NCBI GenBank assembly: GCA_022813625.1 | Contig: JAKLMB010000014.1 | Coordinates: forward strand, 186,001 to 250,000 | Direction: 5' to 3' | Origin: Aaosphaeria pasadenensis | Taxonomy: Eukaryota; Ascomycota; Dothideomycetes; Pleosporales | Length of the DNA: 64,000 bases | In this document: positions 21,410 through 31,795 of the stretch, one piece after another | Layout of the letters: each line of letters opens with the position of its first letter | How positions within the stretch are numbered: position 1 is the stretch's first letter | Made by a program: the position numbers and the translations under genes | The notes under the pieces: model-generated | The model's database searches: none | Told to the model about the DNA's origin: nothing | What the model saw: the letters and a program-made list of their open reading frames with translations, nothing else

Positions 21410-23625
21410 AATGAGTTTGATTGTAACGAAGCAGCATCAATCAAATACTTATACTATACGATTGTTACATCGCGATTCTGTTAGAAAGGTGAGTCTATTA
21501 TTACCCGAAATACACACAGATCTTATAATTTCCCTATTTGAGGCGGTAATCTTTTCTCAAGGCCATGGGGTCGAGCTGCGTTAAACTTGTCAGCAATTAG
21601 AGCATACGCAAGATCTTCCTTCGATGTCAACAAGAGCCATCGTGGGCAATTTCTACCCGAACCGGTATTCATTGAATCATAAATGAATCTACCATTTGCA
21701 TTTGGATTCTAAGTTTTGCGTTGTTCTGATTGGTGGATCTTTCGTCTCCGTTGATAAAGTTCAAAAGCATCTTCTTCGGGACAAGCCCTTGTTGGTTACA
21801 GTTGAAAGTGATCCGACATAAGCATGCAAATGTACAAAAGGTACGATGATCCGTCGTATTTGCGGTTTTTATTTACGAACCCTGGTTCTCATGCCGACGC
21901 GATGTAGCAAAATCAAGAGCCTTTTCCCCAGAAATGGCTGCTTACGTAGCTATTACTCCACATTTCGGCCACGAGTTTGTGGGGTGAAGAATCAGCATCA
22001 CGTCAAGCCATAGGTTCTGACATGTGGCTGTATTGTGCTTGTCACCTTGCTTATTTCAGTGTTTCTCTTCCTAAAGTAATAAGATAGACGTGACCGCGGT
22101 GTATTTGATGTAGAGTGGTAGCTACTCCCACTCGAAAAGCTCATGTTAGAATAAACTCACTATTACAAATTATTCTAAGCTCATCATTACAGGTAACGTT
22201 AAGCGCGATGTTGCAAAATCGAATACCAAATCATGCAGGAGCCTAGGCCTGTGACCTGGTCGAGAAACCGTGGTGTCCGTTCTTTATGCATATTTCGCAT
22301 GTACCACTCTTCGTCTCCTACTCTATTACTCAGGCCGGATCTCAAAGGGAATCCTGGCGAAGTGGTGTACGAAAGAATATCTTGGTACAAGTTCATGGAT
22401 GTAGGCTGTCAGCTGTTTTCTTGAAAGCTCTGTGACGACGATCTTGGTACATCTGACCATGTTCCATGTAAAATGTATATATCTTCGCATACCACTTCCC
22501 TTATGAAACGCTCTATTTCACTGACCAGATCATCGGGCTCTCAGCAGAAAGGATAACACGTAACACTGTGGCGGTGCAACAGCACCTGTATCTTGATTCA
22601 ATGGCCACGATAGGCTGTTTGGCCGTTCCTCATTAGTTACTACAATACCGGAAATTGGTAGGTAGCGCAATGTCATACTCTCCACCGTAGCGTTGAAACA
22701 ACAGATGAGGAGTACATGAAACTCTGGGCTTGACATCGATCAATGAGGTTCTCTGAAGTAAGATAGATCCCAGTCCATGCTGGTTCAAGTCGTAACAGGC
22801 TTTGGATACGGATACCTTGTCTTTGTGTCTACCTAGAGATTAGGGTATCTTCGTTAATATCATCAAAGTTATAGACTTATGATAATACTCTGCCACGCAG
22901 TGTCGTACCCCAGCCGTTCACTGAGGCGCAGTGCTATGCAGTACAGGTGCGGGGTGAAGTTACACGGCACACCGCATGTCTAGGATCTGACGAAATGATT
23001 TGGAAGTGTCTGTGACTCCCAAATGTTGTGACTCCCCACAGCTGCGACTCACAAAGTAGATCAACAGACCCACCTTTGCAGACACTATCAACGAACCCGA
23101 GATATCAGCCCGCACAACAGTACGGCAGTTTTTTTAAATATTCATAGTGTCTCTTTCCAGCGAGCGCTATGTTGAAATCAACTTTATCGATAGTTGGAAA
23201 TAATAGTTGCCGCCTTGATAGGCATGAAGATCCTGCGAGTCATAGATCTCCGGTGGTTTATCGTTATAGGTCACGTTAAAGATCAATGTATCATCTAAAT
23301 GGGATTCTATTATCATTCTATCTCTATATAATAGTCTTCAATACAGTCTATGGCCTGAGTCTTCCTGCCTCTGTTTCTTCTGGCGTTTTCGACCGATTAG
23401 AACAAACGATAAGAGCACTGTGGATCCTGGATAAACCTTATCGAAACGGGGTCCTACATATAGAACTCCAGTAATATAAACTGATTTGAGCAGTGGACTA
23501 CCAGGCAGAAGGGTTTGCTCGAACGTTGTTGCTTGCAGCGGTATTTCCGGATGGCGTCTATGGTCGGCCGATTATTATATGCAGCGTTATCAGCGGTCCG
23601 CCTACGATAGAGCAATACAAGTTAT
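21410..23625. other. 2.2 kb gene-poor interval
   Basis: No frame with a recognisable domain or consistent splice partners. Minus-strand fragments near 22199-22396 and 22530-22736 look faintly protein-like but are short, and I cannot connect them. They may be remnants of a lost gene. Confidence 0.4.
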
Positions 23626-23985
23626 TCAAGTCTCGACAAAATTCGACGCATTGGAGGCGAACTTACCTAGAAAGAAAATGGCAAATCCCAGCAGCAACAC
23701 GAAAGTTAAGCAGTCTTTAACGCAATCGGCCTTCCAGCTGCTTTCGTTATCTGGATTATCATAAGCCAGACGGCCTTCAACTTCCCAGAATTTCTCTTCA
23801 TCGATGGTATGCAGACGCCGATCTTCGATATTCCGCCCGACTCGATATGCCCTACATCCTCGTCGAGGTGTTCCTTTAGCTTGGGGAGTGACTTCGCGGC
23901 CTGCGCGATCACGATCCGTGGATGCCCTCGCTGGTTTTTGTAGGCTCGAGGCGAGGGGAGTCTTACTTGTTAGTGTATCGTTCAT
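23626..23985 (-). CDS. C-terminal membrane tail of the adjacent kinase, or small separate membrane protein
   Basis: A 119-codon frame begins at an ATG that overlaps the kinase stop codon (the shared bases are ATGA). It encodes a basic, Arg-rich region followed by an acidic stretch and one strong membrane span (LTFVLLLGFAIFFLGKF) close to the C-terminus. Two explanations fit. It may be the last exon or reading frame of the kinase, reached by splicing or by correcting a one-base frame change, giving a tail-anchored kinase. Or it is an independent tail-anchored protein. A GTGAGT donor lies just before the kinase stop, but no acceptor that I found restores phase. I see no domain apart from the span. 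Confidence 0.45.
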   Translation of the reverse strand: MNDTLTSKTPLASSLQKPARASTDRDRAGREVTPQAKGTPRRGCRAYRVGRNIEDRRLHTIDEEKFWEVEGRLAYDNPDNESSWKADCVKDCLTFVLLLGFAIFFLGKFASNASNFVET

Positions 23986-25478
23986 CGACTAGCAGGATTT
24001 CTTAAACTCACCGAGCAGCTTTCACACTTATGCCCTAGTGATTTAAAAATTCTTCGCACTTCCGACATCTTGGGGCGTCGTTTTGGGTCGTCTTCCATCA
24101 TACTGAGGATCGTATTGAGGTGGGTTTCATTGATTTCCAACTCTGCAGATGGCTCGTGGGGTTGTCTCGCTTTTACTTGTCCTGCGAGCTTTGTGCCGTT
24201 CTGTTTTGGATTTGCGAGGTTCTTTACCCAATGCGAAACCTTTCCATCGTTCACAGCCTGGTGGTATATGACATTCGAACGCTTTGACCTGACTAGCGCA
24301 CTGTGTAAGTTGCTAGGATGGTGCCTTAGTATCACACTTGTCATCTCAAGGAAGACGCATCCTAGAGAGAACACATCCGATGCCATCCCTTTCCGTAGTT
24401 TTGCGTCGGCGACCTCTCTTGGTGAATACATGATCGTGCGAGAAGCCGGGCCTTGGGAGATGATCTCCGTGTTCGAATACTGCTTGGAAAGGTCGAAGTC
24501 GGTCAGCAAGACAGTGTTGGATTTGTCGATAAGAATATTTTCCGGCTTGATATCTCGATGCTTGACTTTATTGGAGTGTAGAAAATTCAATGCCTCGCTT
24601 ATGCAAGAGAAATATCGTCTCAGATATATCTCGCGCTCATCTTTAGCTGGTCCTTCCAGTGGGGCCTCCAGTAGTTGCTTCAAATTATATTTCGCAACAG
24701 GGTAAGACATAACGTACAGTCTGTCGGGGTCGCCTTTTAACTTGTAACAGCTGAGATAAGCAATAATGTGATTGTGACGAAGAGAATTCCTCTTTATGAA
24801 TTCGACCTCGTTCTCAGCTTTGATCTTTCCCTCTGTAGTTGAAAGGTTCATAACTTTCACAGCGACAAAATCTTTGTTGCCATAGGCATCCTCGCACTCC
24901 TTCGCATGCACAATAGCATTGCTCCCGTTCCGAGATATCGTGTCGCGGTATTCGAGTGGATCATTCGAGAAAGTAAAGGGCTGAGCGGAGATGCGCTTGC
25001 GAATCTCACGCCGTGCACCAGATGCAGAACGTTTAAAGTAGAAACGGGGTCGATTCTCCTGGTATTCGGATACCGTCATTCTCGAATGCACTCGGCTCGG
25101 AACTGCATTGCTGATGATGATGTCCTGAGAGCTAGCGGACTCTTCCGTGTCCCTCTCATTGAAAGTCTCATAACTGCGTTTTGTACTCTCTTGACCAAGT
25201 ACCTCATGTTCTGAGATTCGGGTTGCAGGAGCCTTAGGTGTCATTTGTGTTCCAGTCTGTACAGCGTTGCGGGAGATGCGTTGTGATGGTTCACAGCGTG
25301 GTATAGGGATAGCCATGGAGACACCGTATCGGGAAGTGTCTTGAAGAAGGATATGTTTCAAAGTACCAGAGAGCTTATGCAAGAGTCGAAAGAACGTAGG
25401 TAAAGGGAAACTTCGAGCAAAAGGAAAGGAGGGAATGAACTGAGCAGAACAAGCAAAAGTGGGTTCAGAGGAATTCAT
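23982..25478 (-). CDS. Serine/threonine protein kinase
   Basis: Open frame of 498 residues. The kinase domain spans about 165-480. Visible elements are the VAIK-type Lys (AVKVM, Lys208), an alpha-C Glu (ENEVEFI), the catalytic loop HRDIKPEN (307-314, Asp309), the metal site DFD (327-329) in place of the usual DFG, an APE-like SPREV, and DVFSLGCVFLEM. All key catalytic residues are present, so it is probably active. The N-terminal 160 residues are low-complexity and Ser/Arg-rich. A downstream Met at 25316 is an alternative start that removes a hydrophobic leader. The C-terminus ends in CESCSVSL before the stop. It is divergently transcribed from the HeLo pseudokinase, with 532 bp between starts. 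The next frame downstream may supply a membrane anchor. Confidence 0.85.
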   Translation of the reverse strand: MNSSEPTFACSAQFIPSFPFARSFPLPTFFRLLHKLSGTLKHILLQDTSRYGVSMAIPIPRCEPSQRISRNAVQTGTQMTPKAPATRISEHEVLGQESTKRSYETFNERDTEESASSQDIIISNAVPSRVHSRMTVSEYQENRPRFYFKRSASGARREIRKRISAQPFTFSNDPLEYRDTISRNGSNAIVHAKECEDAYGNKDFVAVKVMNLSTTEGKIKAENEVEFIKRNSLRHNHIIAYLSCYKLKGDPDRLYVMSYPVAKYNLKQLLEAPLEGPAKDEREIYLRRYFSCISEALNFLHSNKVKHRDIKPENILIDKSNTVLLTDFDLSKQYSNTEIISQGPASRTIMYSPREVADAKLRKGMASDVFSLGCVFLEMTSVILRHHPSNLHSALVRSKRSNVIYHQAVNDGKVSHWVKNLANPKQNGTKLAGQVKARQPHEPSAELEINETHLNTILSMMEDDPKRRPKMSEVRRIFKSLGHKCESCSVSLRNPASR

Positions 25479-26010
25479 ATAAAGGGCGACGAAACCGTAG
25501 AGTCATAGTATACTGCCTTAGGAACAGTGAAGGATCCTTGTTAATTTGCACGAGCTTCTATAGCATCACTGCCATATGTGTGACCATTCCATGAGGCGGG
25601 CTAAAGGCCTATGGAGCTTCCAGCCCGTGGTGAAGTATAATATGCCAAGGGATATCCCAATGGCGGTGAGATACCTTCTTCTGTTGATACAACGGAAGCG
25701 ATCAGGTGGGTCATTCCATCGTTTTCGAGGGAGTACACTCGGATAAGACTGCTTTGCAAGGCAACGGTAACACTACATGACAAATCGAAACAATGTAACA
25801 AATGAACCCACTGTGTACCTGTACACCCTCCGTTATGTAACAATGGTATTCCGTCTGTCAGTGTTCATGTACAGACGGCCCCCTGAATGGCTCTTTGATC
25901 CTTCTGCTTCCTCTCCTCCCCGTCCTCGCACCTCCAATCTTTGCTGGCGCTGGTTCTCTTTTCTACACTTCCTAAGTCTCATCCCAGACACCGCTGACCT
26001 CTTCGATCCA
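25479..26010. promoter_or_regulatory. Shared divergent promoter region of two kinase-like genes
   Basis: The 532 bp lie between the start codons of an active kinase (minus) and the HeLo pseudokinase (plus), so both promoters must be here unless leaders contain introns. A pyrimidine-rich stretch with repeated CCTC precedes the plus-strand ATG. No named factor site is certain. Confidence 0.5.
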
Positions 26011-27570
26011 ATGGGTGATCCGTTCTCTGTTGCTGGTCTTAGCCTGGGAGCAGCTTCGCTGTCAATTCAGGTGTTCGAGGGCTGCAAAAAGGGTAAGAGA
26101 TGTGCTATTGTTGGTGCCCAATTCTTATGAATACCTCCAGGCTACGGGTACTTTTTTTCGGCCGTGAACATGACACGGGAATGTGAGGTATTGACGTTAC
26201 GACTGAAGATGGAATACGCGCGACTCCAGGATTGGGGTGACATCACTGGTCTTGCCGACCATGCTCAGCACGATGAGTATGAGAAGATGAAAATCAACCG
26301 ACCGCTTGTTCTGGCTATCTTAGGAGAAATCAAAATACTCCTGAAAGACTTGCGAAAAGTCAGCCTGCGTCATACGGAGATGATTTTGGACGGGACGGAT
26401 TCACACCGGTCCGGGAACACTGAAGGCAATGAGGACAATTCTCCAACCAAGATGGGGGATTTGACCATGACAAGAGGAAACTTGATGACCAGTGCAGATG
26501 TCTTTACCCGTTTCAGTATTGTTGCCTCGAAGGCATTAGAATCCGTCAACCAGCCGACGAATCGTATTCCCGACACCGAGATCACAAACCTAAATACGGC
26601 GATCGCTACTGAAGGCTCTGAGCGAGAAGTATGCCAATTCGAGGGTCACCATGCATGAATAGAATGGAAGAGGTATAGAGAGATCTCCGTTGCATTAGAT
26701 GGGGGTCAAGTGGAGACTCAGCCAGATCCGTTTGTTGTGAGCAGCGTGGAACGACTGGTCACATTGCTGAAGATTCCCAACCGACCGGAAGAGTTTTGCA
26801 TTCCGGATTGCAAAGGCTACTTCGAAGTGAAAGGAGAAAATCCTCGGTTCGGCCTCATTTACTCGACTAAGGAAACCGGCGCGCCACAACCGTTGTCGTC
26901 ACTATTCGAGAAAGACCCACCAACACTGAATGAGCGACTCATGCTAGCGCAGAGAATAGCCGAAGGATTGGGCTATCTCCATACCGTGAATTGGCTACAC
27001 AAAGGCATTCGTAGTGCCAATGTCCTTCTCGTTCGCAATACGAAAGCTGAGATTTGCAATGTGTACCTCAGTGGACTAGAGTACGCAAGGCCAGATGAGG
27101 CTGGTTTGACAAATACTGCACCCGTGGAAGATCATCGATGGGGTGTGTATGTTCATCCTGGATATTTGGGAGACAATCGTTTCGATGGCTACAAAAAGAG
27201 TTATGACATCTACAGTCTGGGGATAGTGTTGCTTGAGATTGCACATTGGAAACAGGCCGACGAATTACTTGGATTCCAGTGCCATACCCCATCCGGCGGC
27301 ATGATAGACGGCAAACCGAAGAATCTCTCTGATCTAAAGATGGTCAGAGATGTCTTGCTCAAGCGTCCGGATGGGTCATCGAACATTGTCAATTCTATCA
27401 GGAATACGATGGGGGATAAATTCTATGAAGTAGTCCAAACTTGTTTGAAGGGCATGGAGGCACTTGGGCTCAACGACAACCTTGACCAGACCGACTCCGC
27501 CATCGCAACACTGCTCCAACAAGCCTACCTTGATCGAGTTGTGAATTCTCTGAAAGGTATTCGGGTCTAA
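26011..27570 (+). CDS. HeLo domain - pseudokinase protein (MLKL-like architecture)
   Basis: Three exons (26011-26092, 26141-26628, 26671-27570) give 489 residues. The N-terminus MGDPFSVAGLSLGAASLSIQ, then GYGYFFSAVNMTRECEVLTLRL and the LQDWG motif, are diagnostic for the HeLo (HET-S/LopB) helical domain, ~1-190. This domain inserts into membranes in fungal incompatibility. Residues ~215-480 are kinase-like, but the catalytic loop is HKGIRSAN (300-307; no HRD Asp) and DFG is replaced by LSG (323-325). Catalysis is therefore unlikely. The YDIYSLGIVLLEI helix is retained. A HeLo-type bundle followed by a pseudokinase is the layout of MLKL. The second intron (26629-26670, 42 nt) is short, and its acceptor was picked because it restores phase. 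Confidence 0.88.
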
Positions 27571-28207
27571 ACGACGCCACGAGGAGCAACCCTGGGCAGG
27601 TGTATGTATGGGTCGATTTTCATGTGGAATGGATTTTATAATGCCACAGTCCAATCCTTATTCGAGTGATTTACTGTGCTTCGGAAATATTTTGTAGCGT
27701 CTAAGTTGTTGCTATTTAGATTAATAACATGAATACGAAGATGAGCTGTGCAAAATGCTCTAACTGATTGTTAGTAACGCCGCTAATTCTTGAGAGTTTC
27801 TGGTACCACAATCTGATGCTTCGTGTCATTAGATACTACGAATGTCGCCAACAGTGACCGTAGACAATGCAATCACCTTCTTCGAGGAGGATTGCATCTT
27901 GCACTGCAGTGATGAAAATATTGCAAACAATTAGGAATATGGGGTATTGAATCCCTTCACGATCCCATTATCTTAGGGAAAATACGTTAGAGAATCCAAT
28001 TAATACGAAAAGCATGCGGGTTTTCTTAAACGTACACTTTCTAGCGATTTGCACGTATTCTCGAATCTTATCAAATAACCTACATCTATACGCTCGGTCC
28101 ACAAATCAGGCGCCAGGATCTACCCTACGTGCCCCACTCCTACACGAACAAAAGCCAGATGGTCTCAGAATCCACTCACATCACATTGTATTCATCAGAG
28201 GTCCATT
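27571..28207. other. Intergenic; no gene
   Basis: About 640 bp of AT-rich sequence between the HeLo gene and the broken gene. No site recognised. Confidence 0.45.
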
Positions 28208-30205
28208 ATGGACGATGCAGTTCGATTAAGCGCTGAAGGATTTCGTTCCACCTACGAAAGTGGTTTCAAAACCTGGGCTCGGCTCCACGCCAACGTCGAG
28301 GGCCGATCGGGACTTCCAGCTTCGTCATTTGCTACTCAAGGCATCTGTCAACACCATCCCGCCTTGTCGCGCAACATAAGGCTGGAGAATTACCAGTTTG
28401 GAGTTATCACTACAGGGAAATCTATTTGGAGCTCTCAGGGAGCAAAGTGCACCTCTGCAATGCCGCCATTTCGACAATCGGTAAACATCGAGGTTGCTGA
28501 GAAGGATCCGGTCTTACTGTCAATATCTGAATCGACCGAGGGACAAAAAAACAGCAGCATCATGCTTCAAACGCGATGAAAACTATCTTTCCGTACTCAT
28601 CCTAGCTTGGGCATACATTCTTTCCGCTCGCTGGACAGAAATTATGCCCGGAACATGCTCCCTTACCTACACTAAGAGTCAAGCGATGGCACACCAAGCC
28701 GCGAGGCAACATCGAGACGAAGGAAATCTCGTCAGTGTGGAACTTGGCGATGTGAGTCCACAAGAAGCTCGATGGTGGGCTGCCGTTCTTGCCCCAGGCC
28801 AGGGTTGGCAAGCAACCGTGGAATGTGAACAAGAAACGTCTCTAGCACCTTGGTCGATCCAGCTTCAGAAAAGTTTTGGCTTTCTGCTACTGCACCCACC
28901 GAAGTCTATGTCTTCTATTTGTTCAGCCGCTACATTCTCGGATGCCACCCATTACCTCAACAGATTTTGCGCTCGTCACAACGTTTTCGATCAGAGCCAA
29001 GCTGCGTTAGCTTCTGTCCTTTTACTACCTTCTATGGACGGCATGGGGTCGTTACGATTGCCAGCTCCAAGTAGCAGTATGGGTGTATCACAAATTACAC
29101 CAGCATCCTTAGGTGAATACTCGAATGACGATTGCATTCACAGGAGCCATCAAATAGACAAACTTTTGACTTTGAGCGCAATATTAGAGGCATGCGTCCC
29201 CTCTCTCTCAGCGTTTTCTATGAGCCAAATATTGAATGCAATGCCGTCACCCCCTGGCTTCAAGGATCTCTGGCAGCAATCAAGCAGGTGGCTGGCAATA
29301 ACTCGTATGTAATTGGGCGTTTGTGCATGGAGCGCTCGCCGAGAGTGGCATTTCTATGGCTCGGTTGCATCATACTAGACTTACAAGATAAGCTCCTCCA
29401 GGATGTTCATTATGGGCAAATAATGGTTGATCTTCACTCTGCTGCATGGTCTGGAGTGGTTCAGTCGTTCATTCAAGAACGGGTATCCAGCCCTCTTGTG
29501 ACTAATGGGACCATCTCGCGTGCGGATGAGTGCCGGCTTTTGTTCCTTTCCCAGTCCGATCGTCACCATCGACTCCCTGTGTGCAAATGGAAACCGTTTG
29601 GTAGGACTGAGCTTGATAATGTCGATATAGAGGTTCGAGCCCATCAACAATGTGATGATCATTGGCTTCAGTACGAAGGCATCGATTGGAAATGCGAGGA
29701 TGGCAGTCTTGATTTTCTGTCGTCGCAAAATGCAGGCAGTCAACAGACGTTCGTTGAGACGTCGATCCAGGAAACCAGAGATGAATGCGCTACAAGTATA
29801 TCTTACAAGGAAATGGTACGAGATCAGGAGCATATCTCGGAGAATGCAACACGCAACATATTTGGCTGGTTGCGCTCGGATGGGTATGCGCAGGGTGAAC
29901 AGAATATATGGAAACATGAGTGGTTTGACATGTCTGATTCTGACGACGACGATATGACAGAGGACGAAACGATATCGGACGGCTCAGACCGGCTCTCGCC
30001 ACGGGTAGAGTCGTGGTTATTGAATTCGAATGCTTCCACGACTATTTCCAGCGTAGATGAGGATGACCAAATATCACCACTTCAGGCCGAAGTGGAACAG
30101 CTCGATAAGAGTCACAATGGCATGGTTTTAGGCTCCTTGTCTGAACACAATGTCGCAAACCTTGCACAGCTTCTGGAAGCCAAAGAGAGCTTCGTCAATC
30201 CATAG
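28208..30205 (+). pseudogene. Conserved ascomycete protein of unknown function, two frameshifts
   Basis: Three frames succeed each other: 28208 to ~28575, ~28550 to ~29180, and ~29175 to 30205. The second contains AWAYILSARWTEIMPG and the third NIRGMRPLSLSVFYEP, CNAVTPWLQGSLAAI, RADECRLLFLSQS and CKWKPFG. I know these motifs from a widespread ascomycete family without assigned function, in which they lie in one protein of roughly 600-700 residues. Both junctions need a single base to be restored, and no GT-AG intron fits. The first lies near an A7 run (28547-28553); the second is at ~29177. The rest stays open to a plausible acidic, Ser/Asp-rich C-terminus, so the lesions are recent or are sequencing errors. 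It sits directly downstream of the HeLo gene. Confidence 0.7.
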
Positions 30206-31795
30206 GCGTTTTCGCTGACGCGGACGAGGCGTAGCACGAGCGGTGCAACGCTGCAAAGGACGTTACTGCGAGTGAAAGCAACTACGGCGTTTCCGTCCGA
30301 ACCATGGCGAACCACATTTTGCGAGGCGGCATTGTCTGCGCTGATATGCACGTCAGTTGGATGGCCAAGTCAGCTATAAGGACCAGAAATTGAAGGGCGG
30401 CCTCAGTCAACTGGACTACACAGCCTTTGGGTTTACAGATTAGATATTAACAATACATGATGAGTGATCTTGGACTATGACTTGCAGTGGTATGCGAATC
30501 TTTTGACTACGCTGCACAGGTGGTTATTAAGATGCCAGGCCCAGTTTTTCTAGGTCTCAAATGCAATACATCGTCTTAAAGCCTTGACTGGCCTAGAACT
30601 AGATGCATGGTCGGCAACGTCGCTCCGATAGATAGTAACTAATACTTGATCATTATTTTTACTACTCGCCTCGTGGTCCTCGTCTCGTAACAAAGGTCTA
30701 TGGGGGATTTCTCTTTAGCGCGCCGGGGCGGGCCTTCGTCGGTGACTTTCTGTAGGATTGAGTGGGCAACGTTGACATTATCTGCCACCAACGACCACTC
30801 CAACCGAAATTTCTACCTGATGCCCCATTGCCTAGTGCCTGCCAGCTTGAGTTGGTTCATTCGGCAACTTGAACGATCATGATCTGCCGAATAGGAAGTC
30901 CACGCTTACTGCATTCAAATGCAATTCCATGGTGATCTGGCCAAGCTCGGAGGAAAATGCTCAAAGGAGCAATACACTGATGCGCAAAGCTATACAATGA
31001 TCGCCACCGACTGATTCACATCGTGCATTAGAGCAGGGGTCTCAGGCCATTCAAGACGCTCTGCCATTCGTCCGCGAGAAATGTTGGGGTTACGAAACCA
31101 TTGTCCCGAGGAACGTCAAGTTTGTCTCAACCATGCCTTGAAGCGATGGAACTGCATATGCATCACCGCCAGTAATGTGTTCGAACCAAAGTCCCATTCT
31201 GGTATCAACTCCTCCTGCAGCATAACTGACGAACCGCTCAGCTGGTATGACCTTAGTTAGAACAGCGCCCACAAAAGCTCTAACGTGCCAGACTTGGCGG
31301 TCCATCTTCGGTACGGTCATCCTCGGCCAAACTCCCCAAGAATTAAGTTTGAGACTTTGAGTTGAGCAAGCAACCCCACACCACTTTACGTACAGTCCCT
31401 GTAAAAGGATTTGCATAGTAGAGCTGGGCTAATGCAGGTGTTCAAGGTCAGAGTGGATCACACGTGGCTCCGACATGGTGATTCCATGCGTTTTCCATGC
31501 GTGAAGAAGGCAAAAATGGGCACCAATGGCGATTTGATTGGCCTGATGCAGGTGTCAAGAAGTCAGAAGTCGTTTCCTAGCGAGTCAAGTTCCATATTGC
31601 CATCCAATATCGATAGGGTAGGCTGGGTACCGACTCAGCTCAGCGACATACAGTAGCGTGCCCCTGGATCCTCGCCCGCCTCGGTTCTTTGATTGATATA
31701 TCTCACAGAATTCGGTCCCACATTCTATATTCTCCTACTGGAACTCCTTCCGCCTAACACTCTTTTTCGAGCAGCATTCACTCATATCGTCGAGG
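30206..31795. other. 1.6 kb without a firm gene
   Basis: The only frame of interest is minus 31090-31416 (108 codons, WHVRAF and RFVSYAAGGVDTRMGLWFEHITGG). It looks protein-like but lacks a recognisable family or flanking exons. It may be a gene fragment. Confidence 0.4.

Noticed and set aside
24070..24705. Plus-strand frame of 211 codons opposite the kinase
   Set aside because: Antisense to conserved kinase motifs on the minus strand.
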